NCBI GenBank assembly: GCA_963678705.1
Contig: OY783220.1
Coordinates: 2,563,001 to 2,627,000 of the forward strand
Direction: 5' to 3'
Source: Panorpa germanica
Taxonomy: Eukaryota; Arthropoda; Insecta; Mecoptera; Panorpidae
Length of the DNA stretch: 64,000 nt
The notes below the pieces were generated by a model, which saw nothing but the letters and a program-made list of their open reading frames with translations, did not search any database and had not been told where the DNA came from. Positions 26,130 through 38,392 of this stretch are shown one piece after another. The first letter of the stretch is position 1. Each line of letters begins with the position of its first letter. The position numbers were made by a program, and so were the translations under genes.

Positions 26130-26430
26130 CCTGCTACTCTCGCTCCTGTTTCTACTCTGTCATTCCTTTTCTTTCCTCGTTCCTTTTCTCTATCTCCGCC
26201 ATTCACCTCCTCTCTTCATTGCCTCCCTTTAATAACTGCCCAATATTCTTTTCGCTTATTACCTTTTTCTCACAGGAAAACTTAATGTGCTCCAATGTTT
26301 CTATCTCCGTTCCGCACATCGTTTCTTCGCTAGTTGCCCAGTATCTGTTTCCTTTCTCCTTGTTTCCCAATCTAAATCTGGCAATCCTTCTCATGTTTTT
26401 GTGTCTTTTTCTCTTAAGTATTGTGGTATC
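26130..26430 (-). pseudogene. LINE ORF2 tail fragment, inverted
   Basis: The minus strand encodes MRRIARFRLGNKEKGNRYW and LEHIKFSCEKK, matching the LINE tail at 20295-20768. The Cys-x2-Cys knuckle is damaged: only MCG survives before TEIETLEHI. Downstream the frame decays. It is a dead, 5'-truncated copy. Confidence 0.75.
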
Positions 26431-27951
26431 TCTCTCAAATTCTTTTATATCTTTTGTTGTAATTGCTTTTCTAAATTTTTTCCATTCTTTCCTGTTGTTA
26501 ATAAAAATATTAACTTGCCAATTTTGTTACTATGTATTTCTTTATACGAAACGAGCAAAATATTTTAATGATCAAATTTAATCACTGTAGAAGAAGAGAT
26601 GAGTCTAGTCTGAGCACAAAATCGAGAATTTGGACTAAATTCCTAATTTCAGTGTACTGATTCTGAATATTTTTGTTTACCAATCCCTATTTTGTTGATT
26701 TAGACCCCCAGCCAGCTTGAAAAAATGGTAACTAAAAACGGATTTCTAGTTACAGTCCCGAGTTAAAAATTATTAAAAATCTTATAGAGAATTTCCTACA
26801 ATTTGAGTATACACAATTTTCAGTAGTTTCTTTTTAATATTTTCAAAAAAGATATTTTATTATACACGTAGTTTTTGAAACTCGTGTCACTATTTTTTCA
26901 TAGTTAAATATATGGTGAAATTGAGCTAAAACTTATAGATATAGAAATTGGGTATTTTTAATCATTTCTAAAAAGAAAACTATAAACCCAAGGTCATTGA
27001 AATTATGAGACAGCAACTTTGACGATATTTTCACCATTTATATAAAGTTCTGTACCCCCTTAAATAAAGAAGTTTAGGCGAACCTGTGGACGCTTATATT
27101 TACTGGAGCGCTTGATTAGAAAATTAGTGTATCTCCACCGACAATAATTATATTCACTTAAATAATCATAACTGACTCAATTCTGTTCATAGTTTTTAAT
27201 TACAAGAGTGGTAACCACAAAGATAAATGGTATTCATTTTATGATCATTAGTGCAGCAATTAAAAATGTTGTGTTAATTAAGAAAATAAAATAAAACTAA
27301 CAAATGCATTAATATCATTTAAATTACATGTTACAATTTCTGCATACTATTTTCCGTAAAACGATGACATCTATCTTTAGTTTCATGAAACATTTATTTA
27401 GATTAATGCCATAATAAAAAATGAGAAAGTCTCCATTGCAAGAAATGAGTATAATTTTTAAATGACATAATTAAAAAAAATGTCTCTTATTATGATTAGA
27501 AAGCGAGAACGTTGCACTTTAGAGCCGCTTACTGCAAAGCTATATTTTAATGCACTTATTATCATATATTTTTTGTTTTAAATAAAAATAATGAATTTAA
27601 TATTCATTTCATTTGGACGGGTTTCACATTGGAAACGTATATGCACGTATATTACCTCAAAAAGGAAATTTGAATAAATTTGTCATAATGCCATTGTAGA
27701 ATCTATTCAGAAAACATTTGGATATACATAGTATATTCAAGGTATATACATTCATGTATATTACATATCCTATATGCTGTTGTGATGTAAAACATACACA
27801 GTACGTTCTATGTATGTGCAAATGCAAAGGTATGTGCACATTTAAATATTGCTGCATGTCTGTCATGTTTATTCATTTATGTATATGCAATATATATACA
27901 TAGAATATTATTTTTACATTATGAAGCATGTATGAAAATACAGGAAATATC

Positions 27952-28434
27952 TAAGGGGGCGTCCATAAATTACGTGTGATGTTTAAGGGGGGGAGGGGGC
28001 CGAGTCAAATCTCATCTAATCTTCCGTTGGAGAGAGGGGGGGTCTCGGCAAATATCACGCAATTTTTTTTCTGATTGAAACAAAAAAAAAGTATACTATT
28101 TTGGTCCATTTAATCTAGATTGTACATGCTTAAGGCCTGTCTCAGTATGGGACCGTATTTAAGCGAATTTCTGCCGGACGTATACGGGCTACTACGCTTT
28201 ACCTATCCTAGTAGCTATAACTAGTCGTAATAAAAGCACGAAGCAAATTTTTTTTTTCTTTTTACAATAACAATCCAACGCGTTTACGTAAGAAACCCAC
28301 ATTTTGAAAAATCTCACGTGAGATTGGGGGATGGGGGAGAGGGTTGAATAAAATCTCACGACATCTCACCAGGGGGGGAGGGAGGAACAGAAAATTTAAA
28401 AAAACACCTCACATAATTTATGGACGCCCCCTAA
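27952..28434. mobile_element. MITE C, Harbinger-like, TAA target duplication
   Basis: The element 27955-28431 has inverted termini GGGGGCGTCCATAAATTACG (left) and GGGGGCGTCCATAAATTATG (reverse complement of the right end). It is flanked by TAA on both sides (27952-27954 and 28432-28434). A 3-base TWA-type target suggests PIF/Harbinger. G-runs next to the left end and in the right half are striking in this AT-rich DNA. The middle contains a stretch (about 28130-28190, GGCCTGTCTCAGTATGGGAC) that resembles the left arm of MITE B at 51794, so a second element seems to be embedded. Confidence 0.82.
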
Positions 28435-30804
28435 TGTTACGTGGTATGTTCACATAACATTTACAAAGTTTTCTCACAGGGTACACCTATATTTGAAGTC
28501 ATCTTTGTCTAAATTGGTAGTCTTTGAACTTTGACCACAATTAATATGCAATTAAGAATACCAAATTTCAAATTTAATTGGTTTACATACGCTTTAAGTG
28601 GATCAATCAATCACTAACTGTTGTTTCACAACATAAATTGTTTTTATGTATTCAGAAATGAATTAATTGATTACAGCAACTGTAAATCGATCGGGTATCG
28701 GCATCTTCATTCGTGTTACGTGATTTTTAAACATTTGCTGATTTATGGTACATCGATAATTACAGATTTATCAGTCGAAGTTTAATTTGTAATCGATTTT
28801 GTTCTATTTAGGTCATTTTTTTGTGTTGCAAAAAAAAGCCAATGGAATCGAATAATAACCGCATTGTATCGAGTCTTGAAGGTAAATTGAGACTTGTTGA
28901 GAACCGGTACTTGGTGGTCGTGGTCTGAGAAACGAAGATTTGGTTCCCTTCAGGTACACGGTACGCCGTACGCCGTAAGATGCACTGCTCGAATCGAGTT
29001 ACAAGTTCACGCTTCATTTGTTTATTAGTACGTTTTTTGTTGTTTAATAATAATAGTCAAACTAAAAACATGAGTTTGTATTTTGTAATACAAACTGAAT
29101 GGCACTTTCTTCAACGCATCAACAATTTAACTAATATAATTTAATAAATATTGATTTACTTCTTCATCATGTCTTTTAAGCCTTTTTTAACTAATTGAAT
29201 CACTTCATTGGTTAAAGTATGTTTTTAGATTTAATTGTTTTTTTAAATTATCTATTGTCCTTTAAAAAATATTATACGTTATACGTTCCAAATAAATCTG
29301 CGTAATAAAATATATGCAGCAACATAAAACGCTGTAAGATTAAAAAAGGTATATTATTGGAACTTTTACCATTATTGGAACACACGGCACGAACGTAACT
29401 AAACTGGTTTTGAGCACGTTTTGACCGACTGTGTTTCTCGGTCGCAGGGCATGCTTTTGATGGTGACATCATGAGCAGAAATGTGCACAAATACTATTCA
29501 AAAGTATTTAAATAAATACATAAATACATACAAATACGACATAATAAAATCCCGTATTATGCTATTGTTATTGTTAAAAATTCTATGGAGTCACGAAACA
29601 CGGCTCCACTAGTTTGCAATCGGTCGACTCGTGTGCGGAGGGCCTAAGTCTAACCATTTGTTGGACAAGCCAATCCTTTCTCAACCGTTACGCAATATTT
29701 TCTATCTGCAACAGAATATAATGCGGTCTGAATTCGCTTCTTCTTCATCAGAAATTACTCGTATGTTTCTTCCTTTTTTTTTCTAGATGAGTCTTACCCT
29801 AGATGTTATAAGGATTAACATGATGCCATTATCAAGCAGTACACACTTTCTTATAAAGTGCAGATGGGAAATTACCACACAAACATTGCAGAGACCTAGT
29901 TCACATATACATATGTATATGAACGAACACACATAGATGAATTTTAATATTTCTTTAACAGTCGTGTATATTAACTCAAAAGAGATAAAAATGAAAAGTT
30001 ATTAGATATTTCAAAATATGATAAATTGGCCATTCGTCTCTTCAAGCATTTCAATTTATATGTGACACAGTACCCAGTACCCAGTGTGTACTCAGCCGGT
30101 CGGTCGGTCTGGCTTCAGTCTGGATCTCGTCATGCTACATAAGCAGTTCAACTTATAAGACACCGCATGAGGCGCAGTGCATGAGATATCTACGTTTTTA
30201 TGTCTTGCTTCATGGTTTTTGCGGTGTTGCATACAAGTCCATATCGTTTTAATACGAGTATATTTAGGTTTGTAGAATTTATTTTACGAGACAATTATTT
30301 AGTTTTAGTCTTTTGCCTTTAAAGAAAGTCGTAATCTCAATTCAACATCAGTTGGTTCACAATTAGCTTTTCTACGAATTAATCCCGACAAATGTCTTTG
30401 TAATTAATATAGTGATTACAATTATATATTACGTAAATAATAAAACATATTCACATATATGTGTAAGCTATTGGTGTGGATATTAATATTTCTTACTTAT
30501 TCCGATAAGTTCATTAAAACAATGCTTAATATCTCATTTATTTTACAACACATGTAATACATAAACCATATTCGTTGTCACTTGTACTCTTCTCTTTGTA
30601 CTTCATAAGAGCAATTATCTCGTAACATAAAAAATAGCTTACTAACAAGATATTTACTATATCATCCAGAAACTTTGCACTTTTACCTGACATGAGGGCC
30701 GATAATTTTAATTCTAATGTGGATATGTTTTAAAGTTAAAGATGTTAATGAAAACTCAAAGTTATTCAACGTTATCCGGGTGAAATGCGCTCGTTCCGTC
30801 ATCT
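28435..30804. other. Non-coding stretch
   Basis: Contains MITE D copy 2 (about 29385-29647) and a GC-richer patch at 30080-30200 with GGTCGGTCGGTC. Open frames here are short, and I do not regard them as genes. Confidence 0.55.
29385..29647 (+). mobile_element. MITE D, copy 2 (one end lost)
   Basis: Shares GGTCGCAGGGCATGCTTTTG, CATCATGAGCA, TGCACAAATAC and the terminal GGTCGACTCGTGTGCGGAGG with the complete copy at 40016-40389. The first terminal repeat is missing, and the copy starts inside the element near CGAACGTAACTAAACTGG. Confidence 0.65.
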
Positions 30805-31590
30805 TGGGAAAATGACGTCCAAAAACGGTTTATTGGCAGTATTTCCCTATGACAAAAATAGTTATTTTCAATTCCCTAAAAAAATTTGTACATCATTTTC
30901 TTTTATGTCTTAAAGAGACGGAGTTACGTCGATGCAAAGTAAGACACTTCTTGGAAAAATGACGGCCAAAAATGGTTTATTGGCAATATCTCCCCATAAC
31001 AAAAATAGTTATATTCAATCCTATAGAGGACTCAATTTCTTAAACATTTTTATACATCATTTTCTTTTATGTCTTAGAGAGACAGAGTTTCGGCAATACA
31101 AGGTAAGAAACTTCTTGGAAATATGACGGCCAGAAACGGTTTATTGGCAATATCTCCATATGACAAAAAAAATATATTTTCAATCCTATAGAGGAGTCAA
31201 TTCCCTAAAAAATTTGTACATCATTTTCTTTTGTCTTACAGAGACGGAGTTACGGCATTGCAAAGTAAGACACTTCTTAGAAAAATGATATCCAAAAACG
31301 GTTTATTGGCAATATCTCTCTATGACAAAAATAGTTCTTTTCAATCTTGTAGAGGACTCAATTCATTAAAAAAATTTATACATCTTTTTCTTTTATGTTT
31401 TGCAGGGACAAAGTTACGGCAATACAAAGTAGAACACTTTTTGGAAAAATGGCGACCAAAACGCTTTTTTAGCAAAATCTCCTAACTAGTGCTCCCTATT
31501 ACAAAAATAGTGATTAATAATCTTATAAAGGACTTAATTCCGTACAGGTTTTGTATACAACATGTATGACTTAGAGAGGCGGGGCTACGT
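30805..31590 (+). repeat. Tandem array, about 163-bp unit, five copies
   Basis: The marker ATGACGGCCAAAAACGGTTT (variants) recurs at 30812, 30959, 31123, 31285 and 31449, a spacing of 147, 164, 162 and 164. Each unit also carries GGTTTATTGGCAATATCTC, ACAAAAATAGTTAT, a TTTTCAATCCTATAGAGGA-type block, CATCATTTTCTTTTATGTCT and GACGGAGTTACGGC. The first unit is shortened by about 16 bases and the fifth is the most diverged. Short open frames in units 2 and 4 resemble each other only because the DNA repeats. It is a small satellite-like array. Confidence 0.9.
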
Positions 31591-34500
31591 GTTTGTAAAA
31601 TAGGAACAAAAATAGAATTGGATAACTCGGAATTTTCTTTATAAGTACTAATTTTAAAACATATCCTAAAATTAGTATTACTGACTCTCATATCAGGTAA
31701 TTGCCTTGCTCTGAGAACTGGATGTATACCTCTGCATAAGTCAAATACTATGGTGACACATAGCCTGTGGTCAAACTGATGAACGGTAACACTAAAACAA
31801 TTGTGAACCAAACTATAAAACAGTATAGGTATATCTTTGCTGGTATATGACTAAATAAAAAAGTGCATAAAATATAAAATCTCCTTAAAAAATTGGTTAA
31901 GCAGATTTTTGTGGTTGAAATTTAATGATCTTATAATAAATATTGAATAAAAAATTGGAACCTTACAAAAGATTCAGTATCATTCACTCTCATTGCTCCC
32001 CATGCAAATGATTCAAACTTTGATTAAATATAACTCGAGTTCTAAACTTTCAATAGAATTTAGATTTTCAGGATAATTAGATTATGTTATCCTTCATAAT
32101 TTTAAATATCTTAATAACGAGACTTACAGCACTACAATACCTTAAGATGATCTAAGAAATATATCTACACTTATTTATAAATATGAATAAACAACTATTG
32201 ATCTTGGTCCATACATAAACAATACAAACTCCGTCTAATAACTACAAATTACGTAATGCCCAGAGTAAATCTATAAATGTGTTTCATTAATATGTGAGAA
32301 TCTTCTAATCTCTAATTGCTTGGAATATACAATGCCAAAGGTCATCTCATATTGATATTTTTATATATCACGTTTCCGTACCTAAAGGTCACATAAGGTC
32401 ACAATGTTTATATTTATAGAATTTAAAGTTCAAACTAACATTTCAGACAGGTGAACAAAATTTTGTAACACAGTTAATGAACGGTGGATATAACAACGCG
32501 GAACTCAGTTGTTTGAAAGGTACAGTCGGTTGCAAAAACAATGCAGATTATTGTAATTATTTAATTATAAAATGTTGCATAGTACCCGGTAAATACAGCT
32601 ACAGTTAATGATTATCTAAAATAATTACCTCTTACGCAAACGACTTTACCTAATATACAACTTCTTATGACCTATTTGAGTGTTTTTTGAAAAATAAATC
32701 TACCCAATTCACCATTCTTTCTTAAGAGCACATTTTAATAATCGTAAAAATAAGCGTAAAAATGAATATTAACTTTAATATTGATTTTATTAGAATCAAT
32801 AATAAAGTTAAAATAATTTTCAAAAAATAGAAGCAGTTCTCGTAGCCAGCAGCCGCCACTGATCGCAAATAGGCCAACGTTAAAGAAATTCAATGACATA
32901 CAAATGTAATATACTAATATTGCAATATTATAATTGCCAGTGATAGAAACCAAAAGCACCATTAGAAATACTACAATTTTAAATAATAAATTATCGATAC
33001 GTAATTTATTTCTCAATTAAACATAAAGTAATTTTAATTGTATATAAACAAGACGGAAACATGAGCTTATTTCCGTATTAAAATATCGCAGATAGAGCGA
33101 AAGTAAGATCATGACCCATGGTAGAAGAAATCAGTCGTGCGTAGCAAAAATAGTCAAGCAGAATGAGTAAAGGTCAACTCTTATTACAGATATGTTTTAT
33201 TAGTTTATTATGTCATATATTTTATCTTGACAGGATATTTTTATATTTTTAAAAGTCATTGTTTATCACGTTAGCACATAAGTGCATTAAATGATAGTAC
33301 AGATATAATCTTACATCTTAAGGTTTGGACACACAATGGATATCTGTATAAGTGTATTCCTATTCCACAATATAGCGCAGTGACATAAACTTCAGTTTAT
33401 GGTTTTTACTAAAAATTTTGACATAAACTTCGTGAATTTTTAGTTACTTTCATGCAATACACGGAAGAGCAATGCGTTTTTTGTCCGCGCATGTTTTTCG
33501 AGAACAATCGCTCGCTCATTCGCTGCCTTGTCTATTTCGACTTCACTCTCAATTGCGGAATATTGGTGAGGCGCCAAGTAATGCAATCATACTCTCGTGT
33601 AGACTTTTTACACTTCCGTACACTTCAAATGTGTGTAATAATAGTCAACAAACTTTCAGATCACAGAAAAAATTGTGTCGATTTTCAGACATTTTCTTTA
33701 AAAAGTTTTTAAAAACCTAAATCTGAGAATCGGGGAATGTTGTCAGCACAAGGGATGTCACCTCGACAATGTTATTCTTAAAAAATAACAATTTGTTTCT
33801 TTGCGAATTAATTCTTACCAAGAAACAATTTTAAAACTCTATTTATTTATACCTTGAAATAACATACAGATGTTAAATTTTATTTAACACAGCTTCTATA
33901 TGACACGTTCAAAACCATTAAATTAACGTGTTCTAAAGTTAAAATAAAATTATTAATAAAATGAAATAATAAAAATTAATTAATGTTGCTTAAACAAATA
34001 TTTTTTAACGTAATACATATTTAATGTATGACACTAAAAAAATATGAATCCATTCACACACTTAAATAAATCATTAAAATGAATTACACTACGATTTGTG
34101 TAGTGTAGTATTCTTGTCTTTAGTTGTTTTGGGTCCGAACGTAGGTATTCATGTATAAATTTAACAATACCAAGATGCAATCACGATAAATTCTCGAATA
34201 AACATTAAATTGTAAAACACTGAGCTGAACTTGGCCCGATCAGCACGGCACGGCACTGCACTGTACTGATGGTATCCCAATTTAAGATTCCAATAAAAAC
34301 TTTAACAAGTCTTTGAACTTCAATTTCACAGACTCCGATTTTTAAAACATGATATGTTCGAAATTGAAACTCGACCGATAACCATCTTCTTTATTCCCGG
34401 TGTAATTATTGCGCCGTGCCGACTTTAGGTAAAGAGAAAAAACACAGAGATTACATTTTTTTTAATAAAATTTAATTAATTTTTTATCCAATATATTTGT

Positions 34501-36415
34501 AGATATTTTGTATGGATATGTGTTTTAACTTTTGAAATTCAAAGGATTCCAGGATAAATATAATTGAACGGATTAAGACTGCTGTCACATTGGAACCATA
34601 TATGCAAGTATCATTCATGTGTGCCGAATTCGGATTTACAATGTTAGAAAAAGGACAGACATCCCATTCCAACGCATTTTTAAATTAAGAATTTAATTAC
34701 AGTACTTCGCTTTAAATAAAAGATAAAATTATTTCATTTTTCAGCATTTAAAGATAAAAAAATGTTAATAAACATGATCAGTGGTCAATTAATGGGATTG
34801 TATTAGACTAGGCGCACACTGGAAACAAGAGTGCCTTCTCACATTATAAAATTATCCTTATCGTTTTGACGGATAATTTCGAATGTTATAACATATTGCA
34901 ATTACTCGAAGAGATGTGATTTTACAAACATTAAAAAGCGAGCGTCATTTTTATAGATAAAGATTTGCGTTAAGCAAATGAAAGTTCAAAAATTTGCGTT
35001 AATTTCTCAAAGAAGCTATTTTTATTTACAAGAACGCTGGACGTTCTAAAAGATGCAGAGATCGTGAAGCGTAATAATAGAAATAGATTAGAAATAAAAA
35101 ATAAAGAATTGTTTAAGAATAACAAAACACAAATAGAAATCTTCATATAAGACCACATTATAAATAGCAAATTTCACTCTTAAATTGTTTAGATTCGTCA
35201 AATATCATTCTAATTCTATTTGAAGTATGTACTATTTAAACACATCAGTTGGATGCAGATGCAGCAAAAATGTCAATGAAATCGACGTGCTGGTGACTGT
35301 TTCTAGATCAAAACACAAACGCAACATATTGTCGTGCCTCAAAATAAGCAAGTGCCAAGTCAATGGCCTAACCTGAAATAAACAATAATTACAATAATTC
35401 AGAAGCAATTTAAAAATAAATTTCGTCAAATGTTTTCAAGGTTATAAATAGCGAATTTAATTTATATTTCAATTTGAGCATTTGAGTCATGCGATGCGAT
35501 GTATGTCACGAGTATTAATTATCTCTAATATCGAAATATTTCAGATTCCAGTTAAAAGTGTTACGAAAGATCGCCCCCCGATTCGACCCTAAAGAAATAA
35601 TGCGCCGTCATTAACACTGAATGTTACTAGTCCAGATAAATATGGATTTAATCTCAGAATGAAAGCTAAAAACTTGTCAATCAAAGGTCACAAAAATCGT
35701 TTTTTGTAATTATCTTGTTTCCTATTAGTTGGGTTTTTTCTTAATATTTTATAAAATCGCTTTTATTTTATAAACAATTAGGTTTTGGAAAAAAATTGTT
35801 GTTATATTTTTTGTATAATTTAAACAGCTTTCATTTACAGTGAATCTAATTAAAATAGGACAAGCGGTTCCTTTAATATCTCCATAAAACAGGGAAAGGG
35901 TGGAAAATTTAAGTGCCTCCACATCTAAAAATGATCTATTCATTGAACTCTTTCACTGTATTAAATTTCACATTTCTATCAGAAAGTGTGGTATTAACCT
36001 GCACTGTCTCTCTACTAATAAATCCCGAGTTCGCATTATCCTAACACGGATCGCTCCTCTCACTCTTCGCGCTGTATCTCAGGAAGGGTTGATCATACGA
36101 AAAAATGAATAAAATCCAATTTGTAGAGAATGTTATGCTCTACAACTTTACTTATAACTCTAAATGTCATTTGGGGCATAGGAAATAAGATATCTACAAA
36201 AAACCGATTATTGTGAACTTTGATCTTTGTAAAACATGACTTGCGCACAAGAGATACTAGGAGATTTTTGAGAGAACTTATAAAATATCAAAATAAAGAT
36301 TTATACAAGTTTTTAGCTTCTTACCATTCATTCAAAGATTTACCCCTTTTTTCGTCTTAAATAATTGGTCTATGCTAAACTATAGCTACTTTACAGCCAA
36401 CCCTGCTAATGACTA
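31591..36415. other. Non-coding stretch with two weak exon-like segments
   Basis: No recognised gene. Segments 32447-32519 (plus) and 35232-35372 (minus) have an acceptor-like start and one open frame each, but no family match. Several short open frames, up to 109 codons, have no recognisable motif. The region near 36060-36330 (GTATCTCAGGAAGGGTTGAT) looks like common insect repeat DNA. Confidence 0.5.
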
Positions 36416-36962
36416 TAGGGTTCTTCAACAAGAACTTTGTTTTTTTCAATAGGAGTAACACCAACAACATGATTGTTTTGACATTTAGTTTTTTGACATA
36501 TCAGTAGTAGATGCTTTTGGCAATTGTTACAATGAATTCAATTTCGCTCGAAAATCGCATTAAAATAATAAAAATCCACTACGAAAATGGTGGATCTGTA
36601 AAAGTTATTTTTCGTAAAAATTCGTGATATTTTCAGACGAAGCCCATTTTCTTTTGTCTGGATACGTCAACATGCAAAATTGCCGCATTTTGGTTTTTGA
36701 AAATCTAAAAGAGATTGTTGTGAAGCCTTTCCATGCTCAACGTGTCACTGTATGGTGCGCTATTTTATTTCGATTGTGATTGAAAATTTTGATTAAAGAA
36801 TCGACATTTATCAGCGTGATCGTGGTGAACATTTGTCCGATATCATTTTTAATTCATAATTACCAAACCTTACTTTCTAATACAATAAAACTTTGAATAA
36901 TTTTTATCTAAATTCATTGTTTTACTTTGTTTTAAAAAACAAAGTCTTGTTGAAAAACCCTA
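36416..36962 (+). mobile_element. Internally deleted mariner element
   Basis: The 543-bp element at 36418-36960 has inverted termini GGGTTCTTCAACAAGAACTT and, at the right, the complement of GGGTTTTTCAACAAGACTTT. TA dinucleotides on both sides (36416-36417, 36961-36962) are the mariner target. It contains a start and an internal piece of transposase (next entry). Termini plus transposase place it in the mariner group of Tc1/mariner. Confidence 0.88.
36532..36780 (+). pseudogene. Broken mariner transposase
   Basis: The ATG at 36532 opens an N-terminal helix-turn-helix start (LENRIKIIKIHYENGGSVKV) that stops after 32 codons. Immediately after, in another frame, comes IFSDEAHFLLSGYVNMQN and, a little further on, KPFHAQRVTVWCAI. 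That is the region around the second catalytic Asp of mariner transposases. Everything between the N-terminus and this block, and most of what follows, is deleted, so the copy is inactive. A whole mariner transposase is about 345 residues. Confidence 0.85.
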
Positions 36963-38141
36963 TAAAACAATTTAATTAGTTTTATCTTAATCTTTATAAT
37001 TATTGAAACCAACAAATGTTATTTCCTAGTCCCGTTTCTTACAGTACGATTACAGTACGTATTTTAAAGTTTTATTAATCATACAGCAATTGCGGAAGTG
37101 TGTGGTTAGCCGCTCGTACTTGCACCGGTTAACCACATTTTTTTGTTAACATAATTTACGAGATAATAAATAATCACATGAATGAAATTGAAATATAAAA
37201 ATGAGAGTTCAAAACAAAACAACGAAAATTGTTTTGGTTTCACGATTACAATAATAAGTGAAATTAGATTTTATATTGTAATAATAATTTACAAATGACA
37301 AGACTTTTCAATTGTTACTTTATTTAAATAGTTAATTTTAAAAAATTATACTGATATAATGAAGAAACTTTCTACTTAAATCTCCATTTGTCTAAACACA
37401 AAAGCAGTTAATAATGATTTTGCATATTAATAGAATAAAAGAAAATTTCATTTTCTACATATTTAGTAGAAATCACTTCTCGTAGTTGTATGAGGTGTTA
37501 AATGACTTACAGACAAACTGAATATGATAAACTGTACCGTATTAAAATCGAAGGAAGGTTTTATCAATTATAATTAGAGGATGTCGGACGGGAATTCCCG
37601 GGAACTTGCGTTGAAGTTTATTGAGAAAATAAGCAAAATTTCCAGTGCCGCGTTATTACTACGAACTACACACCAGTTACGTTTATTTAAGGTTTATTTA
37701 TCATAACAAAAGTTACCTGTTATGTAACAATTTTTGAGTAAGAAAGTTATCTTTCGACATATATTTATATTTTCTGACTTTGTGTGTTATTATGTGTTGC
37801 TTCTGAAATCAAAGTCTTTTATTTTAAAAATTTACATACACATTATAATAATTACACTGTTTAACTTAAATCATACTATCTTACCTGAAATCAAAGAAAC
37901 GATATTTAAAGTTTATTATTTAAATTGTCAATTCCCTTTTATCTAATTTTATTATAACTTAACAATATGCACAGTGAGTACTGTCAGGTCGAAATATCTG
38001 TATTGGTCGTTGGCACACACTACAATGAAAGTAGCTATAACTAATATATACCGTTAGCTTACCTGACCAGAATGCAATTGTAATATCTCTGGCCAGTGTT
38101 ACCAACTAAAGTAATATAATTTCTTTACATATAATTATTTA

Positions 38142-38392
38142 TTTAGTGTCGGATTATTGCCGATGCTGAGTCCTATCATCGACTATCCTCCTGCTATGTT
38201 AGCAGTTTTTGTGGTGTCGCAGCCTCATATGTGTGATGATAGGTTTATGATTATGTATGTATATAACCAATTTAACTGATGACAACCGAACCCAGAAAAT
38301 ATAACTCTGATCCGGGGATCAAACCTGAAGACAAAGTAGTCAGCGTCAAGAATCAATGCTCTCGCCCACTGTGTCATCAAAAAAATATTATA
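38142..38392 (-). mobile_element. tRNA-derived SINE, copy 1
   Basis: Read on the minus strand, the 5' end has TGACACAGTGGGCGAGAGCA, an A-box-like start. About 40 bases on it has CAGGTTTGATCCCCGGA, a B-box (GGTTCGATCC type). These are the internal RNA polymerase III promoter boxes at tRNA-like spacing. A unique body follows, ending CAGCATCGGCAATAATCCGA then CACTAAATAAAT. Related copies: 47722-47958 (minus), 42967-43040 (plus, 3' end only), 50345-50385 (minus, 3' end only). Confidence 0.8.

Larger units (their letters stand above)
22497..27951. other. Non-coding stretch (probable 5' UTR intron) with repeats
   Basis: Contains MITE A copy 1 (23136-23773), an inverted family G repeat (about 25160-25370) and an inverted LINE fragment (26130-26430). 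A GC-richer patch at 25515-25650 has no recognisable coding sequence. No exon can be supported. Confidence 0.5.

Noticed and set aside
26000-26581. A 193-codon plus-strand open frame
   Set aside because: It is the antisense of a LINE ORF2 tail fragment (minus strand RFRLGNKEKGNRYW) plus chance flanks.
30932-31485. Two similar plus-strand open frames (64 and 84 codons) suggesting a small gene family
   Set aside because: Their likeness comes from the 163-bp DNA tandem repeat; other units have stops and shifts in the same frame.
32735-33016. A 93-codon hydrophobic minus-strand frame that could be read as a receptor fragment
   Set aside because: Low-complexity AT-rich composition, no receptor motif and no convincing splice sites.
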